From Mesorhizobium sp. NZP2077 (GTDB lineage: Bacteria; Pseudomonadota; Alphaproteobacteria; Rhizobiales; Rhizobiaceae): a DNA stretch of 64,000 nucleotides. Numbering within the stretch: position 1 is the first letter of the stretch; each line of letters opens with the position of its first letter. The translations under genes and the position numbers were made by a program. The stretch covers positions 4,656,001-4,720,000 of the forward strand of contig NZ_CP051293.1 in the NCBI RefSeq assembly GCF_013170805.1, given 5' to 3'. Below are positions 36,917-46,657 of this stretch, one piece after another. The notes below the pieces were generated by a model. It was not told the origin of the DNA. It saw only the letters and a list, made by a program, of their open reading frames with translations, and ran no database searches.

Positions 36917-36963
36917 TTTGGGCCTGAAGCCCAGCGGCTTGAACGTCGGCGCAGGATTTGATC

Positions 36964-37800
36964 CTACGCAGCCCACAGTTCGCGGCGCAACTCCTGCCAG
37001 CTTTCCCGGTCGGGGGCGACCAACAGACCACCGCCGACATGCGACGGCAGATAGGCCGTGCCGTCGAAGCGCGCGGCGTGGCCGCCGGCTTCGGCGTGGA
37101 TCAGCACGCCGGCCAGATGATCCCAGGGCATCAGCTTGTTGTAGACGACGAAATGGCCATGGCCACTCGCCAGCAAGCGGTATTCGTGGGCGACGCAGCG
37201 GTAGTTGAACTGCGACAGCGTCTTGGTCTGGTTGCAGGCCAGCCGCGTGCGGTCGGGTTCGGCCATGTATTGCCAGGAAACCGCGCCGGTCATCTCAGAG
37301 ATCGGCGCGCCCACGGCAACCCGTACTTTCTCCAGGGTGCCATGGGCATGGCGGATATGGCTGCCGGCGCCCTTGGCGCCGATCAGCCAGTCCTTGCCGA
37401 CGGGATCGTGGATGATGCCGGCGACCGTCTCGCCCTTGACCACGACGCCAAGCATCACGCCGAACAGCGGCACGCCGGAGGCGAAATTGAAGGTGCCGTC
37501 GACCGGGTCGATGACGAAGGCCAGATCGGCGTCGCCCAGACCATCGAGCAGCGCCGGGTCGTCGGAACAGGCTTCCTCGCCGACAACCATGGCCGAGGGA
37601 TAGTGCTGGCGCAGCCTGGCGGTGATCAGCCGCTCGGCGTTGACATCGGCTTCCGTCACCAGATCGGCGGCGGAGGTCTTCTGTCTGATGTCGCCATCGC
37701 CCAACCGGCGAAAGCGGGGCATGATTTCGGTGTCTGCCGCCTCGGCCAGCAGGCTGGCCAGCCAGTCGATCGCGTTGTCGTCAAATGTCATCGGGAGCAT
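36964..37800 (-). CDS. Inositol monophosphatase family protein
   Basis: 278 residues. The lithium-sensitive phosphatase motifs are complete: [20 protein letters not shown] (metal ligands) and [17 protein letters not shown]. The family covers inositol, histidinol and 3'-nucleotide phosphatases; this sequence does not let me pick. Starts are possible at 37800 and 37791; both overlap the 3' end of ttcA (stop at 37781-37783), so the two genes are co-translated. Confidence 0.88.
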   Translation of the reverse strand: MLPMTFDDNAIDWLASLLAEAADTEIMPRFRRLGDGDIRQKTSAADLVTEADVNAERLITARLRQHYPSAMVVGEEACSDDPALLDGLGDADLAFVIDPVDGTFNFASGVPLFGVMLGVVVKGETVAGIIHDPVGKDWLIGAKGAGSHIRHAHGTLEKVRVAVGAPISEMTGAVSWQYMAEPDRTRLACNQTKTLSQFNYRCVAHEYRLLASGHGHFVVYNKLMPWDHLAGVLIHAEAGGHAARFDGTAYLPSHVGGGLLVAPDRESWQELRRELWAA

Positions 37801-38662
37801 CTTGCCTGCGTATGAGGGTTTCGTTGAGAGCGGCGAAATCGAACAGTTTCCTGTCGAGCAGATGCGACGGCCTGGTGTTGGACAAAGCGTGGATCATGGT
37901 GTCCTTGCGGCCGGGCATACGCTTTTCGATGTCGTCCAGCATCGCCTTCATGGCGTTGCGCTGGAGGCCTTCCTGGCTGCCGCAGAGGTCGCAAGGGATG
38001 ATCGGGAACCGCATCGCGGCGGCGAATTTTTCGAGGTCGGTCTCGGCGCAATAGCTCAGCGGCCGCAGCACCATGACATCGCCTTCGTCGTTGAGCAGCT
38101 TTGGCGGCATGGCGGCGAGACGGCCGCCATGGAACAGGTTCATGAAGAAGGTTTCGAGAATGTCCTCGCGGTGATGGCCGAGAACCAGGGCCGAGCACCC
38201 CTCCTCGCGCGCGATACGGTAGAGATGGCCACGCCGGAGCCGCGAGCAGAGCGAGCAATAGGTACTGCCCTGCGGCAGCTTGTCGGTGACGACCGAATAG
38301 GTGTCCTGGTACTCGATGCGGTGGGGAATGCCGTTGGCGTTGAGATAGTCGGGCAGGATGTGCTTCGGGAAATTCGGCTGCCCCTGATCGAGATTGCAGG
38401 CCAGCAATTCGACCGGCAGCAGCCCGCGCCATTTGAGGTCCAGCAGGATGGCGAGCAGGCCGTAGGAATCCTTGCCGCCCGACAGCGCGACCAGCCAGCG
38501 TTGGCCGGGCACGATCATCGAGAAATCCTCGGTCGCCTGGCGGGTCAGCCGCAGCAGCCGCTTGCGCAGCTTGTTGAATTCGACCGAGGACGGCACATCG
38601 GCGAACAGCGGATGGAAACCACCCTCGGCGACCGGTTCTAGCGTTTCGATGTCTGGCAGCAT
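37781..38662 (-). CDS. ttcA: tRNA 2-thiocytidine biosynthesis protein TtcA
   Basis: 293 residues from the ATG at 38662. PP-loop SGGKDS (61-66) and the two CxxC pairs YCSLCS (136, 139) and PCDLCG (224, 227) that hold the [4Fe-4S] cluster are present. It thiolates cytidine 32 of certain tRNAs using ATP and cysteine sulfur. Upstream in-frame residues are Arg-rich leader-like and were left out. It overlaps the inositol-phosphatase-like gene. Confidence 0.95.
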   Translation of the reverse strand: MLPDIETLEPVAEGGFHPLFADVPSSVEFNKLRKRLLRLTRQATEDFSMIVPGQRWLVALSGGKDSYGLLAILLDLKWRGLLPVELLACNLDQGQPNFPKHILPDYLNANGIPHRIEYQDTYSVVTDKLPQGSTYCSLCSRLRRGHLYRIAREEGCSALVLGHHREDILETFFMNLFHGGRLAAMPPKLLNDEGDVMVLRPLSYCAETDLEKFAAAMRFPIIPCDLCGSQEGLQRNAMKAMLDDIEKRMPGRKDTMIHALSNTRPSHLLDRKLFDFAALNETLIRRQDAPDDI

Positions 38663-38747
38663 GTTAATGGCGCGGCGGCCCCGGATGTGACGTCCGCCCG
38701 GATTAGCGCATCGGCCGGAGAATCGAAACCGCAAAGCGGATGCGTAA

Positions 38748-38778
38748 AACAAAAAGGCCGCCTCGAAGGGCGGCCTTT
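38748..38778 (-). terminator. Rho-independent terminator of rpsD
   Basis: AAAGGCCGCC-TCGAAG-GGCGGCCTTT; on the minus strand the stem is followed by TTTTTGTTTT. It lies 25 bases after the rpsD stop. Confidence 0.92.
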
Positions 38779-38802
38779 CCGGTATCGCAGAAAAGCGTTC
38801 GC

Positions 38803-39420
38803 TTAGCGCGAATAGAATTCGACGACCAGGTTCGGTTCCATCTGCACGGCGAACGGAACGTCCGCCAGGCCGGGGATGCGCGAGAAGGTCGCGACCATCT
38901 TGTTGTGATCGGCTTCGATGTAGTCCGGCACGTCGCGCTCGGCGAGGCCGACCGATTCCAGGACGATGACCAGCTGCTTCGACTTTTCGCGCACTTCGAT
39001 GACGTCGCCCGGCTTGCAGCGGTACGAGCCGATGTTGACGCGCTTGCCGTTGACGTTGACGTGGCCGTGGTTGACGAACTGACGGGCAGCAAAAATGGTC
39101 GGCACGAACTTGGAGCGGTAGACGACCGCGTCGAGACGCGACTCGAGCAGGCCGATCAGGTTCTCCGAAGTGTCGCCCTTGCGGCGGTCGGCCTCTTCAT
39201 AGACCTTGCGGAACTGCTTTTCCGAAACGTCGCCATAGTGACCCTTCAGCTTCTGCTTGGCGCGCAGCTGCAGGCCGAAGTCGGAAAGCTTGCCCTTGCG
39301 GCGCTGCCCGTGCTGGCCGGGGCCGTATTCACGCTTGTTGACCGGGGACTTCGGGCGGCCCCAGATATTTTCGCCGAGACGGCGGTCGATCTTGTACTTC
39401 GCGGATTCGCGCTTGCTCAT
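38803..39420 (-). CDS. rpsD: 30S ribosomal protein S4
   Basis: 205 residues. [45 protein letters not shown] is the N-terminal half and [40 protein letters not shown] is the S4 RNA-binding domain. The zinc-binding cysteines of some S4 proteins are absent, as expected in this class. It is a single-gene unit with its own terminator and a structured leader. Confidence 0.98.
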   Translation of the reverse strand: MSKRESAKYKIDRRLGENIWGRPKSPVNKREYGPGQHGQRRKGKLSDFGLQLRAKQKLKGHYGDVSEKQFRKVYEEADRRKGDTSENLIGLLESRLDAVVYRSKFVPTIFAARQFVNHGHVNVNGKRVNIGSYRCKPGDVIEVREKSKQLVIVLESVGLAERDVPDYIEADHNKMVATFSRIPGLADVPFAVQMEPNLVVEFYSR

Positions 39421-39794
39421 CGCATTCCCTTTTCAAAAACAACACACCCGGCACCTCATGGTCCGGGTGAAGGAAACGCGCCCTCCTCTGGCCTCCGTTT
39501 TCGAGACCTGACAGGGTTTTCCCACGCAACGCGGCGGAAAACCCACGGGACACGTCAGTTCAAACAAAACCAGAAACCAAGGCAACCGGTCTTGCGCTCA
39601 CAAAACAAACACCGGACATCGCTGCCCGGCGTTGGGCGGCTGGTTAAACCGAGATTTAACCGGTGTCAAGCTTGTGAGTGGCGCGGCGTGGCGCAACCAT
39701 ATACCGTCCTCGACGTTGAGCGATGCCGGATGTGGCGGGAGGTTTTGCGCCAACGGCACCAGGAAGGGACTGGAGCTAGAGGAGTCCGATTAGC
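39421..39794. other. Intergenic region between rpsD and the first small secreted gene
   Basis: 374 bases. It holds CACCCGG...CCGGGTG just upstream of rpsD (39444-39469), the large stem at 39508-39558, and a less structured part with the promoters of both divergent genes. No coding frame is supported. Confidence 0.6.
39508..39558 (-). promoter_or_regulatory. Extended stem in the rpsD leader
   Basis: Inner stem GGGTTTTCC (39514-39522) / GGAAAACCC (39536-39544) enclosed by CTGAC (39508-39512) / GTCAG (39554-39558). It lies about 90-140 bases upstream of the rpsD start and would fold in its leader. It could serve S4 autoregulation or be an intergenic palindromic repeat. Confidence 0.4.
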
Positions 39795-39992
39795 ATGAAG
39801 AAGTTCTTCCTTACCTTGGCGGGCGCTGCGGTGCTTGCAGGTTCGATGGCGGTGGCGCCGGAACCGGCCATGGCACGCCATTGGCATGGCCATAAACAGG
39901 TTTGCCGCATCATCGTGAAGAAGAGGGTGGTGTGGCGGCATGGCCACCGCAGGGTGATCGTCGAGCGGATACGGCGCTGCCATAGCTGGTGA
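39795..39992 (+). CDS. Small secreted cationic His/Arg-rich protein
   Basis: 65 residues: signal peptide MKKFFLTLAGAAVLAGSMAV...AMA, then a very basic mature part beginning RHWHGHKQVC with a second Cys near the end (IRRCHSW). The two cysteines are 24 residues apart and likely form a disulfide. It shares Cys spacing and a VWR-x-G motif with the protein at 40219. A terminator follows at 40045. Function unknown. Confidence 0.72.
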   Translation: MKKFFLTLAGAAVLAGSMAVAPEPAMARHWHGHKQVCRIIVKKRVVWRHGHRRVIVERIRRCHSW

Positions 39993-40044
39993 AACCGGCT
40001 CAAGCCGGAACAAGCTTGTCTTGGAAGATGCCAAAACCCCAGGA

Positions 40045-40073
40045 GGGCCAGCAATCCATTGCTGGCCCTTTCG
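40045..40073 (+). terminator. Rho-independent terminator after the first small secreted gene
   Basis: GGGCCAGCAA-TCCA-TTGCTGGCCC followed by TTTCGT. A ten-pair stem about 50 bases after the stop at 39992. Confidence 0.82.
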
Positions 40074-40218
40074 TATGGGCTGTCAGCCGCGAGTGTGAGT
40101 GATGCCGAATTTGGCGCGACTCATTCTGCAGGCCTTTCCGCTGGGGCTCCCGACTTCGTGATTGGGGATGATTGCCGCGATTCGCTAGAAATCTACCGTC
40201 AGGCAATGGAGAAGCCCT

Positions 40219-40404
40219 ATGAAGACCGCAACCTTGCTTCTGGTCGCGCTGCTTGCAGGCCCGACCTTACTTTTTTCACCGGAGTCGGCCGTGGCCGGCG
40301 CGAAAAAGGACTGCCATTGGGAGACGGTCACCAGGCGGGTCTGGCGCAACGGCCGCCCCCACAATGTGACGGTGCGGGTGAAGCGCTGCTTCCACCATCA
40401 TTGA
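40219..40404 (+). CDS. Small secreted cationic protein, relative of 39795-39992
   Basis: 61 residues: signal peptide MKTATLLLVALLAGPTLLF...AVAGA, mature part KKDCHWETVTRRVWRNGRP and VTVRVKRCFHHH. The two cysteines are 24 residues apart, exactly as in the neighbour, and VWR-x-G lies at the same place between them. GGAG precedes the ATG by eight bases. The C-terminal His cluster could bind metal. Function unknown. Confidence 0.7.
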   Translation: MKTATLLLVALLAGPTLLFSPESAVAGAKKDCHWETVTRRVWRNGRPHNVTVRVKRCFHHH

Positions 40405-40412
40405 TGGTCGCC

Positions 40413-40595
40413 CTAGGTTTTCTTCTCCGGCAGGCCCTTGCGCTTGGTCTCGGCGAATTCCTCCAGTTGCTTCTCGCTCATCGATTCATACATTTCGCGT
40501 GAAGCGCCCTTGAGTTCGCTCTTTTTCGTCTCGCCGCGCTTGGCGGAGAGCGCGGCACCGGCGGCTTGCTGCTGGGCTTTCGAGGTGGCTGGCAT
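40413..40595 (-). CDS. DUF3008 family small protein
   Basis: 60 residues, MPATSKAQQQAAGAALSAKRG, then SELKGASREMYESMSEKQLEEFAETKRKGLPEK. This is the standard DUF3008 pattern: a short, soluble, highly charged protein of unknown function widespread in Rhizobiales. Convergent to the small secreted gene, 8 bases away. Confidence 0.88.
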   Translation of the reverse strand: MPATSKAQQQAAGAALSAKRGETKKSELKGASREMYESMSEKQLEEFAETKRKGLPEKKT

Positions 40596-40748
40596 GGCGT
40601 TTCTCCTTTGCTGTCAGGGGAAACGCCGAGCTTCGGCGGCAGTTCCAGCGGCCCGGTTCCTCATCCGACTCCTGCCATTCCGGCGGCCGGCTTTGGCGAG
40701 TTCGTTGGCAGCCTTCCCGTGTCCGGAGCGCCAGTGTAGGACAGCAGA

Positions 40749-42158
40749 ATGAAGTCTCTGACAGACCCCTCACAAGCTCTCTCCACCGGCCTGGCGAAAA
40801 TCCGTACCGAATTCCACGTGCCGGATGGATTTCCCGCTGAGGTCATGGCCGCAGCGCAGACGGCGGCCCAACGTGTGCCGAACCAGCATGCCAATCGAAC
40901 CGACATGCCCTTCGTCACGCTTGATCCGGCAAGCTCCACCGATCTTGACCAGGCGTTCTCGATCGAGGCGAGCGGCAGTGATCTTCTGCTGCACTACGCC
41001 ATTGCCGACGTGGCCTGGTTCGTCGAGGACGGCGACGCGATCGATCTCGAAGCCTGGACGCGAGGCGAGACGTTTTACCTGCCGGACGGCAAGGCCGGGC
41101 TCTACCCGCCGGTACTTGCCGAGGGTGCGGCGAGCCTGTTGCCGGATGGGCCGCGTCCAGCCGTTATCTTCACCGTTCGCGTCGCTGAGGACGGTGCGGT
41201 GAAATTGGACGGCGCGGAGCGGGCAATCATTCAAAGCCGCGCCAAACTCGCCTATGACAGCGTGAAGGCCTCCGACGTTCCCGCCGGCTTCGCCGAAATG
41301 GCGCGGCGCATGGCGATGAACGAGGAACGTCGTGGCGCGTCGCGCGTCGACCCGCCCGAGCAAGAGGTGGAAAGGCTGGCCGACGGCACATTCCAGCTTT
41401 CATTCAGACCGCTGCTGCAATCAGAACAAGACAATGCCGCGCTTTCATTGGCTGCCAACATGGCGATCGCCGACGCCATGTTTGCGCACCATACCGGGTT
41501 GTTTCGGGTGATGTCGGAGCCGGACGCTTCCAAGGTGCAAAGGCTGCGCAATGCGGCGCAGGCTCTCGGGCTGTCCTGGCCTGCCTCGACCAGCTTGCAC
41601 GACTATCAGCGGACCCTTGATCCGACCAATAAGCAGCAGGCGGCGCTGATGCTGGAAATCCGCCATGCTAGTTCCGGCGCGTCCTATCAACCCTATCAGG
41701 AGGGCGTTATCCCGTGGCATGAGGCGATGGCTGCAACCTACGCCCATTCAACCGCTCCACTCAGACGACTGGCCGACCGCTATGTCGTGCGCTGCGCGCT
41801 GGCAATCGCCAACGGTCAGCCGGTGCCGCAAGCCGTCACTAACGCGTTCACCAGATTGCCGAAAGTGATGGGACGTTCGGATGCCCGCTCTTCGCAGATC
41901 AACCATGCGGCCATCGACCTTGCCGAGGCGGTCATGCTCAGGGGACGCGAGGGTGAGATGTTCAAGGCCGTTGTGACCGACGTCGTCGACCACGGCGTGC
42001 GCGTCCAGCTTGCCAACATGCCTGTCGTTGCCACCGTGAAGGCCCCTGGACTGAAGCAGGGTGATGGCGTGACGCTGAAGCTGGTCTCGGCAGATCCGGA
42101 TCAGCGCAGCATCGTCTTTGAACCTGTTCGAGCGGCAGACGTTTCCGCCACCGCCTAG
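40749..42158 (+). CDS. RNB domain ribonuclease (RNase II family, short form)
   Basis: 469 residues. The catalytic loop reads [16 protein letters not shown] with Asp59, Asp65 and Asp67; position 68 is Gln where E. coli RNase II has its fourth Asp, a variant I know from short RNB proteins of other bacteria. [15 protein letters not shown] and [17 protein letters not shown] are RNB hallmarks. N-terminal cold-shock domains are missing, and the S1-like tail is short. Likely a 3'-to-5' exoribonuclease. Confidence 0.88.
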   Translation: MKSLTDPSQALSTGLAKIRTEFHVPDGFPAEVMAAAQTAAQRVPNQHANRTDMPFVTLDPASSTDLDQAFSIEASGSDLLLHYAIADVAWFVEDGDAIDLEAWTRGETFYLPDGKAGLYPPVLAEGAASLLPDGPRPAVIFTVRVAEDGAVKLDGAERAIIQSRAKLAYDSVKASDVPAGFAEMARRMAMNEERRGASRVDPPEQEVERLADGTFQLSFRPLLQSEQDNAALSLAANMAIADAMFAHHTGLFRVMSEPDASKVQRLRNAAQALGLSWPASTSLHDYQRTLDPTNKQQAALMLEIRHASSGASYQPYQEGVIPWHEAMAATYAHSTAPLRRLADRYVVRCALAIANGQPVPQAVTNAFTRLPKVMGRSDARSSQINHAAIDLAEAVMLRGREGEMFKAVVTDVVDHGVRVQLANMPVVATVKAPGLKQGDGVTLKLVSADPDQRSIVFEPVRAADVSATA

Positions 42159-42943
42159 CGTACGACCAGTCCAAACCCCTGCATCAGCCGGCTGACGGCG
42201 AAATCCGCCTTGCCTGACGTGAAGACCGCGATATCGGGCTCGCCTTGCTGCAGCGGCCCATCGACGGGCGGCAGGAGCGAAAGCGCGCGCCGGGCTATCG
42301 CCTCGGCCGGATCGATCCAGTCTACCGGCCAGGGCGCAGTCTTGCGCATGCGGTTGACCAGGAACGGATAGTGCGTGCAGGCCAGCACGACGATATCGGT
42401 CCGCATCCCGTCATGTTCCACGAAACAAGGAGCGATCTCGGCACGCACGGCTTCCTCGTCGACAAAGCCCTCGCGCATATAGGCTTCGGCAAGTCCCGCC
42501 AGCCTGTCGCTGCCAACCAGGCGGACATGGCATTTCTGCGCCCATTTGCTGATCAGGTCGCGTGTGTATTGCCGCTTCACCGTGCCTGGCGTTGCCAGCA
42601 CCGAGACCAGGCCCGAACGCGTGCGCTCGGCCGCCGGCTTGACCGCCGGCACGGTGCCGACAAAGGGATGACCGGGAAAGGCGTCGCGCAGCGCGTCGAT
42701 CACCAGCGTCGAGGCGGTGTTGCAGGCGATGACTGACATGACTGGTTCAAACCGGTCGAGCAGCTTGGCGAACAGCTCCAATATATGGGTCCGCAGTGCC
42801 GGTTCTTCCCAGGCGCCGAAGGGAAAGGCCGCATCGTCCGCGACATAGATGAAGCGCCGGTCCGGCATCAGCACGCGCGCCTCGCGCAACACGGTCAGCC
42901 CGCCGACGCCGGAATCGAACATCAGGATCGGCTGCTCAGTCAT
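42155..42943 (-). CDS. murI: Glutamate racemase
   Basis: 262 residues from the ATG at 42943. [36 protein letters not shown] is the family start; catalytic cysteines are Cys74 (IACNTAS) and Cys189 (ACTHYPF). It makes D-glutamate for peptidoglycan. The start overlaps the 3' end of the trmJ-like gene (stop at 42936-42938), so both are co-expressed. Its stop overlaps by four bases the convergent RNB gene. Confidence 0.95.
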   Translation of the reverse strand: MTEQPILMFDSGVGGLTVLREARVLMPDRRFIYVADDAAFPFGAWEEPALRTHILELFAKLLDRFEPVMSVIACNTASTLVIDALRDAFPGHPFVGTVPAVKPAAERTRSGLVSVLATPGTVKRQYTRDLISKWAQKCHVRLVGSDRLAGLAEAYMREGFVDEEAVRAEIAPCFVEHDGMRTDIVVLACTHYPFLVNRMRKTAPWPVDWIDPAEAIARRALSLLPPVDGPLQQGEPDIAVFTSGKADFAVSRLMQGFGLVVR

Positions 42944-43856
42944 TGTCCGTTCCCTTGCCACCGAGCGGCGGCGTGTCGGTATCGTCGCCGTTGGCGTCAA
43001 GCACCTGGCCAGCCGCATCCACTTTGCGGGCACGAGCAGCTGCCGCGGGCAAACGTCTTGGATCGTCTCCCGGCGAGCCGTCGCCACGCGGCATCGCCGG
43101 GGAAAACCTGTCGAGCGAGGAAATAATGCCGCGCAGCACTTTGAGCTCCGGTTCGGCGAAGCCGGCGCGCGTCAGCACGGCGCGCAGATTGTCGACCATT
43201 TTCGGCTTCTTCGGCGCCGGCCGGAAATAGCCGCGCGCTTCGAGCGCGCCTTCGAGATAGGCGAACAAGCCGTGCAGCTCTTCCTTGCTGGCCGGCTTCA
43301 TCTCCGGACCAGAAAAATTGGTCTTGGTCTCGTCCTCCAGACCGGATTTCATCCACTCATAGGACATCAGCAAGGCAGCCTGGGCGATGTTGAGCGAGGA
43401 GAAATCCGAGTCGACGGGGAAGGTGACGATCTCGTCGGCAAGGCCGACCTCGTCATTGTAGAGGCCGAAGCGCTCGCGGCCGAACAGAATGCCGGTGCGC
43501 TGCCCCATGCCATGACGGGCGCGGAGCACCCTGCCCGCCTCCACCGGCCCGCGCACGGATTTGAAGCCGTCGCGCTGCCTGGCGGTGGTGGCGAAAACGA
43601 AATTGAGGTCGGCCAGCGCCGAGGCCAGATCGTCGAACACCTTCACGGCGTCGATGACATGGTCGGCGCGGCTGGCGGCGGCGCGCGCCTTCTCGCTCGG
43701 CCAGCCGTCGCGCGGGTTGACCAGGCGCAGTTCCGAAAGGCCGAAATTGGCCATGGCGCGGGCGACCATGCCGATGTTCTCACCAAGCTGCGGCTCGACG
43801 AGGATGATCGCCGGACCGGCGGGTGCATTGCTATCGGGGTCTTTGGTGACGGGCAT
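42936..43856 (-). CDS. trmJ: tRNA (cytidine/uridine-2'-O-)methyltransferase, TrmJ-like
   Basis: 306 residues from the ATG at 43856; a TTG three codons earlier is less likely. SPOUT-fold motifs are [51 protein letters not shown] and [15 protein letters not shown]. TrmJ methylates the ribose at position 32 of tRNAs. The C-terminal 40 residues are low-complexity and charged. Paired with murI by overlap. Confidence 0.9.
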   Translation of the reverse strand: MPVTKDPDSNAPAGPAIILVEPQLGENIGMVARAMANFGLSELRLVNPRDGWPSEKARAAASRADHVIDAVKVFDDLASALADLNFVFATTARQRDGFKSVRGPVEAGRVLRARHGMGQRTGILFGRERFGLYNDEVGLADEIVTFPVDSDFSSLNIAQAALLMSYEWMKSGLEDETKTNFSGPEMKPASKEELHGLFAYLEGALEARGYFRPAPKKPKMVDNLRAVLTRAGFAEPELKVLRGIISSLDRFSPAMPRGDGSPGDDPRRLPAAAARARKVDAAGQVLDANGDDTDTPPLGGKGTDND

Positions 43857-44071
43857 GATTGTCAATGAACTGCTGTTTGCGGCATTTCAGCGTTCCCTGC
43901 CATATTCAGCCGCGAAAATGAAGCTTTGGCAAATGATGGCGGCCATGGCCCCACATTCGTGACCGATCGCCGTTTGCGCGGCCAAAAGCGCTTTGATATA
44001 CGGGCGGCATCCCCTGGCCGAACCCCACGCGGGCAAGGCCGTCCCATATCCCAGCAACGAGGCATTCTTTC

Positions 44072-45283
44072 ATGGCGAAGATCAAGGTGGCGAACCCGGT
44101 CGTCGAACTCGACGGCGACGAGATGACCCGCATCATCTGGCAGTTCATCAAGGACAAGCTGATCCACCCTTATCTCGACCTGAAGCTCGAATATTACGAC
44201 CTCGGCATCGAGCACCGCGACGCCACCAACGACCAGGTGACGATCGATTCGGCCAACGCCATCAAGAAATACGGCGTCGGCGTCAAATGCGCGACCATCA
44301 CCCCCGACGAGCAGCGCGTCGAAGAATTCAAGCTGAAGAAGATGTGGAAGTCGCCGAATGGCACGATCCGCAACATCCTTGGGGGCACCATCTTCCGCGA
44401 GCCGATCATCATGAAGAACGTGCCACGCCTGGTGCCCGGCTGGACCAAGCCGATCATCGTCGGCCGTCACGCCTTCGGCGACCAGTACCGCGCCACCGAT
44501 TTCCGCTTTCCGGGCAAGGGCAAGCTGACGATCAAGTTCGTTGGCGAGGACGGCCAGGTCATCGAGCATGATGTGTACGATGCACCCGGCGCCGGTGTCG
44601 CCATGGCCATGTACAATCTCGACGAGTCGATCCGCGAATTCGCCCGCGCCTCGCTGAATTACGGCCTGCTGCGCAACTATCCGGTCTATCTGTCGACCAA
44701 GAACACCATCCTCAAGGCCTATGACGGCCGCTTCAAGGACATTTTCCAGGAAGTCTACGAGGCTGAATTCGAGGCCGAGTTCAAGGCGAAGAAGCTGTGG
44801 TACGAGCATCGCCTGATCGACGACATGGTGGCCTCCGCCCTGAAATGGTCGGGTGGCTATGTCTGGGCCTGCAAGAACTATGACGGCGACGTGCAGTCCG
44901 ACACGGTGGCGCAAGGTTTTGGCTCGCTCGGCCTGATGACTTCGGTGCTGATGACGCCGGACGGCAAGACCGTCGAGGCGGAAGCAGCCCACGGCACCGT
45001 CACCCGCCACTATCGCCAGCACCAGAAGGGCGAGGAAACCTCGACCAATTCGATCGCCTCGATCTTCGCCTGGACGCGCGGCCTCGCCCACCGCGCCAAG
45101 CTCGACGACAATGCCGAATTGAAGCGGTTTGCCGACACGCTGGAGAAGGTCTGCATCCAGACGGTTGAATCCGGCTTCATGACCAAGGACCTGTCGCTCT
45201 TGATCGGTCCTGACCAGCCCTGGCTGTCGACCACCGGCTTCCTCGACAAGATCGACGAGAATTTGCAAAAGGCGATGGCCTGA
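44072..45283 (+). CDS. icd: NADP-dependent isocitrate dehydrogenase
   Basis: 403 residues, the dimeric eukaryote-like type II form usual in Rhizobiales. [24 protein letters not shown] is the start; [25 protein letters not shown] and [24 protein letters not shown] carry substrate and metal ligands; [16 protein letters not shown] binds NADP. TCA-cycle enzyme giving 2-oxoglutarate and NADPH. The next gene starts one base after the stop. Confidence 0.98.
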   Translation: MAKIKVANPVVELDGDEMTRIIWQFIKDKLIHPYLDLKLEYYDLGIEHRDATNDQVTIDSANAIKKYGVGVKCATITPDEQRVEEFKLKKMWKSPNGTIRNILGGTIFREPIIMKNVPRLVPGWTKPIIVGRHAFGDQYRATDFRFPGKGKLTIKFVGEDGQVIEHDVYDAPGAGVAMAMYNLDESIREFARASLNYGLLRNYPVYLSTKNTILKAYDGRFKDIFQEVYEAEFEAEFKAKKLWYEHRLIDDMVASALKWSGGYVWACKNYDGDVQSDTVAQGFGSLGLMTSVLMTPDGKTVEAEAAHGTVTRHYRQHQKGEETSTNSIASIFAWTRGLAHRAKLDDNAELKRFADTLEKVCIQTVESGFMTKDLSLLIGPDQPWLSTTGFLDKIDENLQKAMA

Positions 45284-45284
45284 C

Positions 45285-46034
45285 ATGAAAGTGCGGACCT
45301 TGGCAGACAAGGTCCGCATCTGCGCGGCAAACAACGCCGATCTCTACCAAGCGGTGTTTCGGGCTCATGGGTTGAGGGAACACCGAAACTTGTTCCTGTG
45401 GTGGAGCGATACGCCGGCTCCACCATACTATTCAAATATGACAACGCTGGATCCTGATGCGATCGAGCTTCAGCTCGAAGCAGTCAAGCACTTGAGTTCG
45501 TTGCTTCGCGGTCCCTTTGCGGTCAAGGACGGATTTTGTCGTCTCGACCTGGCCGACATGGGGTTCAAGGTCCTTTTCGACGCAAGCTGGATATGGACCG
45601 ATCCGGACAGCGCGATCGGAAGGACCGGCGGCGGCTGGCCTGCCGGATGGCGGCGCATCTGTGATCCCGACGCGCTCCATGCCTGGGAAGATGCATGGGC
45701 GTCAGACAACCCAACCGACCGACGGGTGTTCCCGCCGGCGATACTCGATAACCCAAACGTTGCATTGCTAGGGCGTGCCACCACCGCTGGCTTTGACGCC
45801 GGCTGCATCGTGAACCGCTCGTCGGAGGCGATGGGCCTATCGAATGTCTTTGCAAAAGGTGACGACGCAGAACCCGTCTATCAAGATGCAGCGAATGCCG
45901 CCCTTGCCTACGCCAACGGTCTTCCGCTCGTGGGATATGAGCGCGGTGCTGCTTTGCGGGCGGCGCGTACAGCCGGCTTCGAATCGGTCGGGAACTTGCG
46001 TATTTGGCTTCAGCTCGGCGAGGAAACAACTTGA
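45285..46034 (+). CDS. Hypothetical protein downstream of icd
   Basis: 249 residues, no signal or membrane segment. Rich in Trp and Asp in the middle (FDASWIWTDPDSAIGRTGGGWPAGWRRI). The end VYQDAANAALAYANGLPLVGYERGAALRAARTAGFESVGNLRIWL loosely recalls the C-terminus of GNAT enzymes, but no clear acetyl-CoA motif is seen. It starts one base after icd and overlaps the GST gene by TTGA, so it probably belongs to an icd operon. Codon use is a little less biased than icd. Confidence 0.62.
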   Translation: MKVRTLADKVRICAANNADLYQAVFRAHGLREHRNLFLWWSDTPAPPYYSNMTTLDPDAIELQLEAVKHLSSLLRGPFAVKDGFCRLDLADMGFKVLFDASWIWTDPDSAIGRTGGGWPAGWRRICDPDALHAWEDAWASDNPTDRRVFPPAILDNPNVALLGRATTAGFDAGCIVNRSSEAMGLSNVFAKGDDAEPVYQDAANAALAYANGLPLVGYERGAALRAARTAGFESVGNLRIWLQLGEETT

Positions 46035-46657
46035 ACAGGCCAACTCTCTACGGCGCAGACTACAGCGTTTACGTGCGCATCGCGCGGCTGGCTCTGGAGG
46101 AAAAAGGCGTTGAGTACGAACTCGTGCCGCTCGATATCTTCGCCGCCGAAGGCATTCCGGCCTGGTATCTGGAGCATCACCCGTTCGGCCGCATTCCGGC
46201 CTTCGAGCATGACGGGTTCCGGCTCTTCGAGACGAACGCGATTGCCCGCTATATCGACGAAGCCTTCCACGGCCCGGCGTTGCAGCCCGCCGATGCGCGC
46301 GGCCGAGCCAGGATGGGCCAGATGACAGGCATGCTCGACGCCTATGGCTACCGCGCCATGGTCTGGGACGTTGCCGTCGAGCGGCTTGAAAAGGCCGAGC
46401 CGGATGAGGCCCTGATCGCCGGCGGCCTGAGCCAGGCCGAAACGGTGCTGCGGGTGCTAACCTCGCTCAAGGTTCCCGGTCCGTGGCTGCTCGGCGATCA
46501 ACTGACGCTGGCCGACCTGCATGCGGCACCGATCATCGGCTATTTCCTAAAAGTCGCTGAGGGCAAGAAGCGCCTGGCCCAATTTGCCGAGATCCACGCC
46601 TGGTGGGGCCGCATCGCGGCCCGTCCGAGCTTTGCCAAGACCGAAAAGGCAGATTGA
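46031..46657 (+). CDS. Glutathione S-transferase family protein
   Basis: 208 residues with a TTG start overlapping the previous stop (TTGA). N-terminal thioredoxin fold PTLYGADYSVYVRIARLALEEKGVEYELVPLDIF, then GRIPAFEHDGFRLFETNAIARYIDEAF, and the C-terminal helical signature PWLLGDQLTLADLHAAPIIGYF. The active residue is likely Tyr/Ser in the DYSVY loop. Its 3' end overlaps by about 111 bases the convergent membrane-protein frame. Confidence 0.88.
   Translation: MNRPTLYGADYSVYVRIARLALEEKGVEYELVPLDIFAAEGIPAWYLEHHPFGRIPAFEHDGFRLFETNAIARYIDEAFHGPALQPADARGRARMGQMTGMLDAYGYRAMVWDVAVERLEKAEPDEALIAGGLSQAETVLRVLTSLKVPGPWLLGDQLTLADLHAAPIIGYFLKVAEGKKRLAQFAEIHAWWGRIAARPSFAKTEKAD

Noticed and set aside
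36917..36963. GGGC-CTGAA-GCCC hairpin after the efflux gene as a terminator
   Set aside because: The stem is only four pairs and no T-run follows on either strand.
43862..45334. 490-codon open frame on the minus strand
   Set aside because: Complement of icd; no ribosome binding site, no family similarity, composition typical of antisense frames.
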